Origin: Ferrovibrio terrae_A | GTDB taxonomy: Bacteria; Pseudomonadota; Alphaproteobacteria; Ferrovibrionales; Ferrovibrionaceae | Assembly (NCBI RefSeq): GCF_943372915.1 | Contig: NZ_CALSAN010000007.1 | Location: 62,001 to 126,000 of the forward strand | DNA length: 64,000 bases | Direction: 5' to 3' | Shown here: in pieces, positions 16,847-24,924 of the stretch | How positions within the stretch are numbered: position 1 is the stretch's first letter | Layout: each line of letters starts with the position of its first letter | The notes under the pieces: generated by a model | Database searches by the model: none | Told to the model about the DNA's origin: nothing | Seen by the model: only the letters and a program-made list of their open reading frames with translations | Position numbers and translations under genes: made by a program

Positions 16847-17512
16847 ATGCCGCATGCCCCGCGTATCGCTTTCGTCACTATCGGCCAGGCGCCGCGCATC
16901 GACCTGACGCCGGAAATCCTCGCCCGGGTTGGCAGCAAGATCGATGCCGTGGAATTCGGCGCTCTGGATGACCTGACAGCCGCCGAAGTGGCCGCCATGG
17001 CGCCGCGCGCCGGCGAAGCCAGCCTGTGCACCCGCATGCGTGACGGCAGTGAGGTGGTGATCGGCAAGGACCAGACCCGCGACCGCCTGCAGGCCCTGTT
17101 CGACCGGCTGGACGGTGAAGGATTCGATGCCATCACCCTGCTCTGCACCGGCCATTTCGATCATCTGGGCAGCAAGACGCTGCTGATCGAGTCGCAACGC
17201 GTGGTCGATGCCACCGTCGACGCTTTTTCGCTCGGCTGCCAGAATCTCGGCGTCATCCTGCCGCTGGAACGCCAGGTGCAGGAATTCCATGTGCACTCCG
17301 ATGCCGACCGCAAGGTCAAGGCAACGCATTATTCGCCCTATAGCGGCGACCGCCTGGCAGCGGCCGCGCGCGAAGTGGCCGATTGCGACCTGATCGTCAT
17401 GCACTGCATGGGCTATTCCGAAGCGATGCGCGCCGAAGCCGCCGCCGTCACCAACAAGCCGGTCCTACTGGCGCGACGCATCGTCGCCGGCGCCGTACAG
17501 CAAATCGTCTGA
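16847..17512 (+). CDS. AroM family protein
   Basis: A 221-residue single-domain AroM protein. The sequence opens PRIAFVTIGQAPRIDLTPEI and has EFGALDDLTAAEV, LCTGHFDHLGSKTLLIESQR, the LGVILPLERQ strand and LIVMHCMGYSE near the C-terminus. Two cysteines, in LLCTGHF and MHCMGYS, occupy positions that recall the paired Cys of the Asp/Glu/hydantoin racemase superfamily. A racemase or isomerase role on the imported hydantoin-like substrate is therefore possible but unproven. E. coli AroM has no established function. The gene lies 30 bases before the importer's binding-protein gene and belongs to the same transcript by position. Confidence 0.8.
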   Translation: MPHAPRIAFVTIGQAPRIDLTPEILARVGSKIDAVEFGALDDLTAAEVAAMAPRAGEASLCTRMRDGSEVVIGKDQTRDRLQALFDRLDGEGFDAITLLCTGHFDHLGSKTLLIESQRVVDATVDAFSLGCQNLGVILPLERQVQEFHVHSDADRKVKATHYSPYSGDRLAAAAREVADCDLIVMHCMGYSEAMRAEAAAVTNKPVLLARRIVAGAVQQIV

Positions 17513-17542
17513 CATCAGGGAAACCAAAGGGGAGCTTCTGCC

Positions 17543-19126
17543 ATGAAGAAATTCGTCATGCTCGGCCTTGCCGCAGCACTTCTGTCCACAGCCGCATTGC
17601 CGGCTGCCGCCTTTGAACGGGTCGGCGACCGCAAGGTGATCGTGTTCGGCGGTCGCCAGCAGGTGCCCGTGATCGACCCGCATGTGCGCTACGATTGGTC
17701 GATCCGGATGATGCAGCAGTCGCTCTATGACGCGATGGCCAAATACAACGGCAACCCGGCCAAGATCGAACCCTGGCTGGCGCAGAAGTGGGAATCGAGC
17801 CCGGATGCCAAGACCTGGACCTTCCATCTGGTGAAGAACGCCAAGTTCCACAATGGCGATCCGGTAGATGCCGAAGCGGTGCGCTATTCCTTCGAGCGCG
17901 GCCTGAAGCTTAACAAGGGCGTGGCCTGGATGCTGAAGGATGTGCTCGATCCGTCGGGGATCGAGGTGGTGGATGCCCATACCGTCCGCTTTAACCTGAA
18001 ATCCTCCTATGCGCCGTTCATCAGCTGGATTCCGTGGTGGTATATCGTCAACCCCAAGCAGGTGAAGGCCAATGAGGTCGATGGCGATTACGGCCAGAAG
18101 TGGCTGACCGAGAATGCGGCCGGCAGCGGCCCATTCAAGACCAAGCGCTGGGAGCAGAATGTGCTGTACGAGCTGGTCGCGGTGGATGATTACTGGAAGG
18201 GCTGGCCGCAGGGCGAAAAGAACCGCCCGGCCGGCATCATCTACAAGATCATCCGCGAGCCGGCGGCCCAGAAGGCCGCCCTGCAGCGCGGCGAGGCCGA
18301 TATCGTCGAGGGTCTGACGCCCGACGATTACGACCAGATCAAGAGCACCAAGGGCATCGTGGTGCAGAGCCATGCCGGCATGACCACCTTCGGCATCAAG
18401 TTCAACACCCAGACCGGCCCGACCAAGGATATCAACCTGCGCAAGGCGATTGCCTATGCGGTGGACTACGACAGCTTCGTCAAGGTCTATAACGGTGCCG
18501 CGATCCTTGAGACCAGCCCCTTCCCGCAAGGCATGCAGGGCCATATCGATGTGCCCGAGCGTCCGAAGCAGGATCTGGCCAAGGCCAAGGAATATCTGGC
18601 CAAGTCGGCCTATCCCAATGGCGGCATCGAACTCGACTACTACCATGTCGCCGGCCTGGAAGAGGCGCGCCGCATCGGCCTGGTGCTGCTCGACAATCTG
18701 TCGAAGCTGAACATCAAGGTGAATGTGACGCCGGAACAGTGGCCCAACATGGTCGCCAAGGGCTCGAAGCCCGATACGGCGCCCAACATGACCAGCGTTT
18801 ACGTGACGCCGATCTCGACCGACCCCGATGCGGTGGCCTATCAGTATCACCGCAATGCCTGGGGCCAGTATTTCGCCATGAGCCACTATGACAACCCGGA
18901 CGTGAACGCCCTGATCGACAGGGCGCGCACGCTGGGCAAGTGGGAAGAGCGCGCACCGCTCTATGCCGAGATCCAGAAGAAGATCGTGGCCGACCAGCCG
19001 GAAGTCTTCGGCATGATCCAGAACCGCCGCTGGGCCCATCGCGACTACCTGAAGGGCTTTGCCTTCAGCCCGGTCCGGTTCACCGGCGAAGTCGATCTTT
19101 ATCCGCTCTGGATCGACGCAAAGTAA
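17543..19126 (+). CDS. ABC transporter solute-binding protein, family 5 (Dpp/Opp type)
   Basis: A 527-residue periplasmic binding protein for peptides or other amide compounds. A signal peptide spans about residues 1-23 (MKKFVMLGLAAALLSTAALP, then AAA before FERVGD). Family-5 features include YDAMAKYNG, GLKLNKGVAWMLKDVLDP, the late NLRKAIAYAVDYDSFVKVYNG block and AVAYQYHRNAWG. The ATG at 17543 has AGGGGAG upstream. It precedes two permease and two ATPase genes and defines the substrate of the importer. The ligand is unknown; the neighbouring HyuA and DUF917 genes suggest a hydantoin- or lactam-like compound rather than an ordinary dipeptide. Confidence 0.95.
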   Translation: MKKFVMLGLAAALLSTAALPAAAFERVGDRKVIVFGGRQQVPVIDPHVRYDWSIRMMQQSLYDAMAKYNGNPAKIEPWLAQKWESSPDAKTWTFHLVKNAKFHNGDPVDAEAVRYSFERGLKLNKGVAWMLKDVLDPSGIEVVDAHTVRFNLKSSYAPFISWIPWWYIVNPKQVKANEVDGDYGQKWLTENAAGSGPFKTKRWEQNVLYELVAVDDYWKGWPQGEKNRPAGIIYKIIREPAAQKAALQRGEADIVEGLTPDDYDQIKSTKGIVVQSHAGMTTFGIKFNTQTGPTKDINLRKAIAYAVDYDSFVKVYNGAAILETSPFPQGMQGHIDVPERPKQDLAKAKEYLAKSAYPNGGIELDYYHVAGLEEARRIGLVLLDNLSKLNIKVNVTPEQWPNMVAKGSKPDTAPNMTSVYVTPISTDPDAVAYQYHRNAWGQYFAMSHYDNPDVNALIDRARTLGKWEERAPLYAEIQKKIVADQPEVFGMIQNRRWAHRDYLKGFAFSPVRFTGEVDLYPLWIDAK

Positions 19127-19185
19127 GCAGAGTATCGTAAGGGCGGCCGGCTGCAGGGTCGGCCGCCCAGAACGGAAAGCGCCCC

Positions 19186-20193
19186 ATGGTTCTCTTTGTC
19201 GGCAAACGGCTGGTGCTGTTCGGCTTCATGCTGCTCGGCCTGCTGACAATCATGTTCCTGATCACCAATGTGGCGCCTGGCGATCCGGCCAAGCTGATGG
19301 CCGGCCAGAATGCCACCCAGGACATGGTCGAAACCATCCGCCGCGAATACGGCCTGGATAAATCGCTGCCCGAGCAATATGCGGTCTATATCGGCGGCGT
19401 GCTGCGCGGCGATCTCGGCCGCTCGATTGTCTCGACCAAGCCGGTGGTCGATGAACTGCTGCGCTATTTCCCCGCCACGCTCGAACTGGTACTGGTGGCG
19501 ATGGGGCTGGGCATCCTGATCGGCGTGCCGTTCGGCATGCTATCGGCGGTCTATCGCGACAGCTGGATCGATCATGCCACCCGCATCTTCTCGGTGTCCG
19601 GCGTGGCCCTGCCGGCCTTCTGGTTCGGCCTGCTGCTGCAGCTGTATTTCGCCGTGCATCTGGAATGGCTGCCGGTCTCGGGCCGGCTGGAACTGATCAC
19701 GCCGCCGCCGGAGCCGATCACGCGGCTCTATCTGGTGGACAGCCTGCTGCGCGGCGAGTTCGACACCTTCCGCGAAGCCCTCCAGCATATCATCCTGCCC
19801 GCGCTGGTGCTTTCTTTCCCCTGCCTGGCCTCGATCCTGCGCGTCAACCGCGCCGAGATGCTGGAGGTGCTGCAGTCGGATTACATCGTGGCCGCGCGCG
19901 CCAACGGTATTCCGGCCTTCCGCATCATCACCGTCTATGCGCTGAAGAATGCCATGCTGCCGACCCTGGCGATAATCGGCCTGCGTTTCGGCTGGATGCT
20001 GGGCAGCACCGTGCTGGTGGAAACCGTGTTCGACTGGCCCGGTATCGGGCTCTATGCCGTGCAGTCGGCGCTGTATTCGGATTTCAAGCCGGTGCTGGGC
20101 GTCACGCTGCTGATCGGCTTCTGCTTCATCTTCATCAATTTCCTGATCGACCTGGCCTATGGCTGGCTCGATCCGCGCCTGCGGACCCAGTGA
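19186..20193 (+). CDS. ABC transporter permease, DppB/OppB type
   Basis: The first inner-membrane subunit of the importer, 335 residues with about six membrane segments starting VLFVGKRLVLFGFMLLGLLT. The cytoplasmic EAA loop, which contacts the ATPases, reads YIVAARANGIPAFRIITVYA. The FDWPGIGLYAVQSALYSDF stretch is typical of DppB. It follows the binding-protein gene by 59 bases, and its TGA overlaps the next ATG as TGATG, so the two permeases are translationally coupled. Confidence 0.95.
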   Translation: MVLFVGKRLVLFGFMLLGLLTIMFLITNVAPGDPAKLMAGQNATQDMVETIRREYGLDKSLPEQYAVYIGGVLRGDLGRSIVSTKPVVDELLRYFPATLELVLVAMGLGILIGVPFGMLSAVYRDSWIDHATRIFSVSGVALPAFWFGLLLQLYFAVHLEWLPVSGRLELITPPPEPITRLYLVDSLLRGEFDTFREALQHIILPALVLSFPCLASILRVNRAEMLEVLQSDYIVAARANGIPAFRIITVYALKNAMLPTLAIIGLRFGWMLGSTVLVETVFDWPGIGLYAVQSALYSDFKPVLGVTLLIGFCFIFINFLIDLAYGWLDPRLRTQ

Positions 20194-21104
20194 TGGCGAG
20201 CGACACCACCTCTGTGGCCCCAACCGGCTGGCGCGCCCGCCATGCCGGCACCATCCGGCAATGGCGGCTCTATGCCCATCTGTTCCGCCGCAGCTTTTCC
20301 TCCATGCTCGGCCTGTTCCTGGTCGTGCTGTTCCTGGTGCTGGCCGCTGCCGGGCCTGCTCTCGCGCCCTATCCGGAAGACACCATGGGCGCGGTGCATC
20401 TGGACAACCGCCTGAAGCCGCCGTCGCTGACGCATCCCTTCGGCACCGACGAGATGGGCAACGACATTCTCAGCCGGGTGATCGTCGGCACCCGCACATC
20501 TTTGTGGATCGGCCTGATCATCACCGGCGTGGCCGCCCTCATCGGCGTGCCGCTCGGCATCTTCGCCGGCTATATGGGCGGCCGCATCCGCGAGGTGATC
20601 ATGCGGATCACCGATGTGTTCCTCTCGGTGCCCGGCCTGGCGCTGGCGCTGGCGATCGTTGCCTCACTCGGCCCCGGCATCACCAACTGCGTGATCGCAC
20701 TGTCGCTGGTCTGGTGGCCGGGCTATGTGCGGCTGATCGACAGCAAGACGCTCGCGCTGAAAGAGGAACTCTATATCGAGGCGGCACGCGCCATCGGCGC
20801 CCGCACGCCGCGCATCCTGTTCCACCATATCCTGCCCAACTGCGTGTCGCCGCTGATCGTCAAGGCCAGCATGGACATGGGCATGGCGATCCTTTCGGCC
20901 GCCAGCCTCGGTTTCATCGGCCTGGGCGCCAAGCCGCCGAGCCCGGAATGGGGCGCCATGATCAGCGTGGCGCGCAGCTACATGCCGGACTGGTGGTGGT
21001 ATGCGCTGTTCCCCGGCCTGGCGATTTACCTGACCGTGCTGGGCTTCAACCTGTTCGGCGACGGCCTGCGCGACATCCTCGATCCGAAAAGCCGCGGCCG
21101 ATGA
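20193..21104 (+). CDS. ABC transporter permease, DppC/OppC type
   Basis: The second permease subunit, 303 residues. It has a DppC-type N-terminal segment (SMLGLFLVVLFLVLAAAGPA), the HPFGTDEMGNDILSRVI motif characteristic of this subunit and the EAA loop AARAIGARTPRILFHHILPN. GFIGLGAKPPSPEWGAMI follows near the end. The ATG at 20193 shares one base with the preceding stop. Longer upstream frames lie inside the DppB gene and are not used. Its own stop overlaps the next start (ATGA). Confidence 0.95.
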   Translation: MASDTTSVAPTGWRARHAGTIRQWRLYAHLFRRSFSSMLGLFLVVLFLVLAAAGPALAPYPEDTMGAVHLDNRLKPPSLTHPFGTDEMGNDILSRVIVGTRTSLWIGLIITGVAALIGVPLGIFAGYMGGRIREVIMRITDVFLSVPGLALALAIVASLGPGITNCVIALSLVWWPGYVRLIDSKTLALKEELYIEAARAIGARTPRILFHHILPNCVSPLIVKASMDMGMAILSAASLGFIGLGAKPPSPEWGAMISVARSYMPDWWWYALFPGLAIYLTVLGFNLFGDGLRDILDPKSRGR

Positions 21105-22084
21105 GCAGCCTTCTCGACATCCGCGACTACCGCCTGGATTTCGATACCTTCGACGGCGCCTACAAGGTGCTGGACGGCATCGACCTCAGCCTGGCCGAAG
21201 GCGAGACGCTGGGCATTGTCGGCGAGACCGGCTGCGGCAAGTCGGTGCTGGCGAAAAGCATCATGGGCCTGCTGCCATCGCCGCCGGCACGCGTGCTGTC
21301 GGGCAGCATCATGTTTGAAGAGCATGACCTGCTGAAGGCCACGGCCGCCGACTGGCGCGCCATCCGCGGCCAGCGCATCGCCATGATCTTCCAGGACCCG
21401 ATGACCTTCCTCAACCCGGTGCTGACCATCGGCCAGCAGGTCTGCGATGTGATCGCCGCCCAGCAGGGCAGCAAGCCGAAAGCCGCACGGCTGGACCGCG
21501 CCGCCATCCGCGCCCATGCCACCCGCATGCTGGAGCTGGTGCGCCTGCCCGATGCCGCCGAGCTGCTGAACCGCTATCCGCACCAGCTGTCGGGCGGCAT
21601 GCGCCAGCGCGTGCTGATCGCCATGGCGCTGAGCGGCTCGCCGCGCCTCTTGATCGCCGACGAACCGACCACGGCGCTGGATGTCACCATCCAGGCCCAG
21701 GTGCTGGCACTGATCGACGACCTGGTGCAGCGCCTGAAACTGGCCGTCATCATGATCAGCCATGATCTCGGCGCGGTGGCCGCGGTCTGCCGCCGCATCG
21801 CCGTGATGTATGCCGGCACCGTGGTGGAGGATGCGCCGACTGCCGAACTGCTGGCCCGGCCGCGCCATCCCTATACCAAGGGGCTGCTGGCCGCCCTGCC
21901 CGATATCGAGGGCGACCAGGCAACGCTGGTCGGCATCGCCGGCAGCATTCCCAATCTGCTCACCCCGCCACAGGGCTGCCGCTTTCATCCGCGCTGCCCG
22001 CTGGCGGATGCGCGCTGCCGCAGCGAGAAGCCGCTGCTGCGCCGCCTGAGCGACACTCATCGCGTGGCCTGCCATCATGTCTGA
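21101..22084 (+). CDS. ABC transporter ATP-binding protein, DppD/OppD type
   Basis: The first of two ATPases powering the importer, 327 residues. Walker A is GETGCGKS, the signature is LSGGMRQRV and Walker B is LLIADEPTTALD, followed by the switch His in MISHDLG. The C-terminal oligopeptide-transporter domain (HPYTKGLLAALPDIEGDQ, then CRFHPRCPLADARC) has the Cys cluster that can carry an iron-sulfur site in some DppD-type proteins. The start overlaps the DppC stop and the end overlaps the next ATPase by 8 bases. Confidence 0.95.
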   Translation: MSSLLDIRDYRLDFDTFDGAYKVLDGIDLSLAEGETLGIVGETGCGKSVLAKSIMGLLPSPPARVLSGSIMFEEHDLLKATAADWRAIRGQRIAMIFQDPMTFLNPVLTIGQQVCDVIAAQQGSKPKAARLDRAAIRAHATRMLELVRLPDAAELLNRYPHQLSGGMRQRVLIAMALSGSPRLLIADEPTTALDVTIQAQVLALIDDLVQRLKLAVIMISHDLGAVAAVCRRIAVMYAGTVVEDAPTAELLARPRHPYTKGLLAALPDIEGDQATLVGIAGSIPNLLTPPQGCRFHPRCPLADARCRSEKPLLRRLSDTHRVACHHV

Positions 22085-23045
22085 ACCGCTGCTGCGCCTG
22101 GAAAACCTGACCAAGCATTACACCGTCAAGCGCGGCTCGTTTGCCACCGCCACGGTGAAGGCGGTGGATGGCGTCAGCCTGCATGTGATGCCGGGCGAGG
22201 CGCTGGGCATCGTGGGCGAGTCGGGTTCGGGCAAGTCGACCGTGGCCAAGGTGCTGCTGCGCCTGACCGATCCCACCGCAGGCCGCATCCTGTTCGACGG
22301 GCAGGACATCACAGCACTTGATGGCGATGCGCTGCGCGCCCTGCGGCGCGACATGCAGATCGTGTTCCAGAATCCGCATTCGGCGCTGAACGGCCGGCAC
22401 ACCATTTTCGATGCCATCGCCGAGCCGCTGGTGGTGCAGGACGGCCTGCGCGGCCAGCCGCTGATCGACCGCGTCAGCCGCCTGATGGACCTGGTCAGCC
22501 TGCCGCGCAGCTTCATCTACCGCTATCCGCATGAACTCTCGGGCGGCCAGAAGCAGCGCGTGTGCATCGCGCGCGCCGTGGCGCTGAAACCCCGGCTGCT
22601 GGTGCTGGACGAGCCGACCTCGGCGCTGGACGTTTCGGTGCAGGCGCAGATCCTGAGCTTCCTGAAAGACCTGCAGCAGGAGCTGAAGCTCACCTACCTG
22701 TTCATCTCGCATAACCTGGCGGTGGTGCGCTATCTGTGCGACCGCGTGGCGGTGATGTATCTCGGCGCCGTGCTGGAGCAGGGCCCGGTGGCAGCCGTGT
22801 TCGACCGGCCGCAGCATCCCTATACCCAGGCCCTGGTGGCGGCGATCCCGAAACCCGGCGTGCCGGCTGGCCACAGCCTGCTGGGCGGCGATATCCCGAC
22901 CGCGAGCCGCATGCCGCCCGGCTGCCGCTTCCACACGCGCTGCGCCGAGGCGATGCTGCCGCGCTGCGCCACCGACAGCCCGGTGCTGGCGCCGCTGGAC
23001 GCCGGGCATGACTGCGCCTGCTTTGCCCGCGGGCCGGCGGCCTGA
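22077..23045 (+). CDS. ABC transporter ATP-binding protein, DppF/OppF type
   Basis: The second ATPase, 322 residues and last gene of the importer operon. Walker A is GESGSGKST, the signature is LSGGQKQRV, Walker B is LLVLDEPTSALDV and the switch is FISHNLAV. The C-terminal part has HPYTQALVAAIPKPG and the Cys-containing CRFHTRCAEAMLPRC. All five importer genes are intact and coupled, so the transporter should be functional. The tRNA-Arg gene lies 34 bases downstream on the other strand; no separate terminator hairpin is seen between them. Confidence 0.95.
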   Translation: MSEPLLRLENLTKHYTVKRGSFATATVKAVDGVSLHVMPGEALGIVGESGSGKSTVAKVLLRLTDPTAGRILFDGQDITALDGDALRALRRDMQIVFQNPHSALNGRHTIFDAIAEPLVVQDGLRGQPLIDRVSRLMDLVSLPRSFIYRYPHELSGGQKQRVCIARAVALKPRLLVLDEPTSALDVSVQAQILSFLKDLQQELKLTYLFISHNLAVVRYLCDRVAVMYLGAVLEQGPVAAVFDRPQHPYTQALVAAIPKPGVPAGHSLLGGDIPTASRMPPGCRFHTRCAEAMLPRCATDSPVLAPLDAGHDCACFARGPAA

Positions 23046-23079
23046 CCGCGCCGGAAGTCCGGCTAAATCATTGAAAAGA

Positions 23080-23156
<77 letters not shown>

Positions 23157-23297
23157 CGGCGGCGGACCGGCAAAACCCCGCCGGTCGCGAACGGGCCGGA
23201 CCATAGCCGAGCAGGCCCCCCATAAGCAAGGCGGTGCGGCGGGCCAGGCGGCCTCCGGGCCATTGCATAGTCGCCGGGGTTCGGTCTGCTCCATTTG

Positions 23298-23406
23298 GGT
23301 TCGTTCAGGTTCGTTCAGGTTCGCTGGGGTTCGCTGAGCTTCGCTGGGGTTCGCTGGGGTTCGCTGGGGTTCGTTGGGGTTCGTTGGGGTTCGTTGGGGT
23401 TCGTTC
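23298..23406. repeat. 10-bp tandem repeat, about 11 units
   Basis: Ten-base units of the form GGTTCGYTSR run head to tail: early copies read GGTTCGTTCA, middle copies GGTTCGCTGG and late copies GGTTCGTTGG. The copies are graded rather than random, as expected from slippage and local conversion. Ten bases is not a multiple of three, and no gene with a ribosome site covers it. The 300-base stretch 23158-23457 holds this array and otherwise nothing recognisable. Confidence 0.9.
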
Positions 23407-23457
23407 GCCGTCTCCCTGTCCATCCCGCAGGGCCATGCAGCTTGCGCGCGAACCGCC

Positions 23458-24057
23458 TCACCGGCTGCGCGGCGGCCGCACCGGCGCGCGGATCAGCAGG
23501 GGCGCACCGCTCATATCCACCGGCGGCACCTCATCCCGCAGATTGCCACCGAGCAGATTGCGCAGCAGGGCGAAACTCAGCTCATAGGCATGTTCCGGCC
23601 AGTCGGAATGGATCGGGCCGAGGCGCCCGCCATAGAGCGAGCAGCGGACCGGGCAGCCCCAGCCGCCGTGCGGATCGGGTTCCGGCGGCTGCACCTCGGC
23701 GGTGAACTCGGCCAGCGCGCCCTTGTGCAGCGCGCGGCCATGAAACCGCGCCGGCGCGAAACAGGGAATGCCGAAGTCGTCCGTCACCGGCACGGCGATC
23801 TCCGCCTTGCGGCCTGCGGCATCGCGAATCTCGAAACCGAGCCCTTCCATGTTGAACCGCAGCCATAACACGGCCTTGGAATAGGCCCATTCGGGATAGC
23901 GCGAGCGGAACTGACCGCCGCCGCCGAGCAGCGGGCAATCGAAGCTGCAGATGTAGTGGTCGGCGTCATCGGCGACCGGCGCACTGACATGGCCGGTCAG
24001 CGGCAGCGTGACGCCATCGGTGTAGCGGGCGGCGAGCGAGAAGGTGAAGGATTTCAT
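23458..24057 (-). CDS. Hypothetical protein, 199 residues
   Basis: I do not recognise this protein. From the ATG at 24057 it reads MKSFTFSLAARYTDGVTLPL with many beta-strand-like segments, Trp/Tyr-rich patches (RYPEWAYSKAVLWLRF) and a tail RAPVRPPRSR. No signal peptide or membrane helix is seen. The late segment HSDWPEHAYELSFALLRNLL looks helical. GC content is that of the core genome, unlike the region to its right. It lies alone between the tandem repeat and the transposase remnant. No clear Shine-Dalgarno precedes the start, so the start is tentative. Confidence 0.65.
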   Translation of the reverse strand: MKSFTFSLAARYTDGVTLPLTGHVSAPVADDADHYICSFDCPLLGGGGQFRSRYPEWAYSKAVLWLRFNMEGLGFEIRDAAGRKAEIAVPVTDDFGIPCFAPARFHGRALHKGALAEFTAEVQPPEPDPHGGWGCPVRCSLYGGRLGPIHSDWPEHAYELSFALLRNLLGGNLRDEVPPVDMSGAPLLIRAPVRPPRSR

Positions 24058-24088
24058 CAAGGATATAAGAACATAAAAAGAACATATT

Positions 24089-24485
24089 GTCAAATAACTT
24101 GTTGGAGTACATACGTATTCAGGGTGCCCACAAACTGGTTGCCGGCCATGACACCGTGAACCATTCCGCAAAGGAATACGCTCGCGGCCCGTTCCACACC
24201 AATACCGTCGCGGGCGACTTCTCGATCTTCAAGCGCGGCATGCTTGGCATCGCCAAGAAAAGCACCTGCACCGCTATCTGGCGGAATTTGATTTCCGCCA
24301 CAACGGCTGTTCCATTGACGACGACGCCCGCGCTGGGCTGTCCATCAAGGGGCCAAGGGCAAACGCCTGACCTATCGGCAGACTCACAGCGCCTAAGCCG
24401 ATTGCTCCGGCTACGGTGCGACGCGCACTCTGTTATGCGATTGGCCAGATTCTTCTAGGCCATCGCAAATAGGTGTCGTCAAATA
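24089..24485. repeat. 8-bp direct repeat GTCAAATA flanking the transposase remnant
   Basis: GTCAAATA occurs at 24089-24096 and again at 24478-24485, on either side of the transposase remnant. IS1595-family elements duplicate 8 bp of target, so this could be the footprint of an insertion that later decayed. Terminal inverted repeats were not recognised, and one short repeat could be chance. Confidence 0.3.
24126..24396 (+). pseudogene. C-terminal remnant of an IS1595 (ISXO2-like) transposase
   Basis: Three successive frames give the typical C-terminal sequence of ISXO2-like transposases. The first reads HDTVNHSAKEYARGPFHTNT followed by FSIFKRGM. After a frameshift near 24255 comes HLHRYLAEFDFRHN, and after a lost base near 24351 AKGKRLTYRQTHSA and a TAA at 24394-24396. 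The N-terminal two-thirds of the enzyme is missing. The gene is dead through truncation and at least two frameshifts. It marks the left side of a lower-GC patch of small unknown genes. Confidence 0.85.
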
Positions 24486-24506
24486 TCTCTCTTTTGGAGG
24501 GGGCAT

Positions 24507-24785
24507 ATGATTGATCAAGAGAAAGTCCAATTTGAGATGCGTCTTAGCGCTCTCGAATATTTGGTAACAAAGCTGTTTGTTGCGCACATCACAACAGCAG
24601 GCCTCTCAGACGAGAAAATACAGAAATACTTCGACGACTTTCGCGATGGCGCGGCCAAGCAAATATTTCCAGGCTTCGATCCGGCCGTTTCTGATTACGT
24701 GACAAGTGAGTGGGAGAACGCAATAGAGTCGCTGCTAGTCGCTCAGAAACAAATGTTGGCTCAGCTTCGGCAGCCAAAGCCATAG
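24507..24785 (+). CDS. Hypothetical protein, 92 residues
   Basis: I do not recognise this protein. It has a strong ribosome site (GGAGGGGG, five bases before the ATG) and an almost wholly helical composition, beginning MIDQEKVQFEMRLSALEYLV and ending with the amphipathic IESLLVAQKQMLAQLRQ. No signal or membrane segment is evident. Base composition is clearly lower in GC than the core genes, suggesting recent acquisition. It lies 139 bases upstream of the HEPN-like gene on the same strand, so the two may be co-expressed. Confidence 0.65.
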   Translation: MIDQEKVQFEMRLSALEYLVTKLFVAHITTAGLSDEKIQKYFDDFRDGAAKQIFPGFDPAVSDYVTSEWENAIESLLVAQKQMLAQLRQPKP

Positions 24786-24924
24786 CGATAAATCTACCAT
24801 CATTTGTCATTCTATTTTTTTCCGATGGCTTCTTTTTTTAACTTTCGTCTAACGCGGCTGCGGCTTGGTCTGAAGCATCTTCTTCAGTACCTCGTCGCGC
24901 TTTGCATCATCAGGGGATTTGGTC

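Noticed and set aside
23298..23406. CRISPR array
   Set aside because: The units are 10 bases and directly adjacent, with no spacers and no cas genes nearby. It is a simple tandem repeat.
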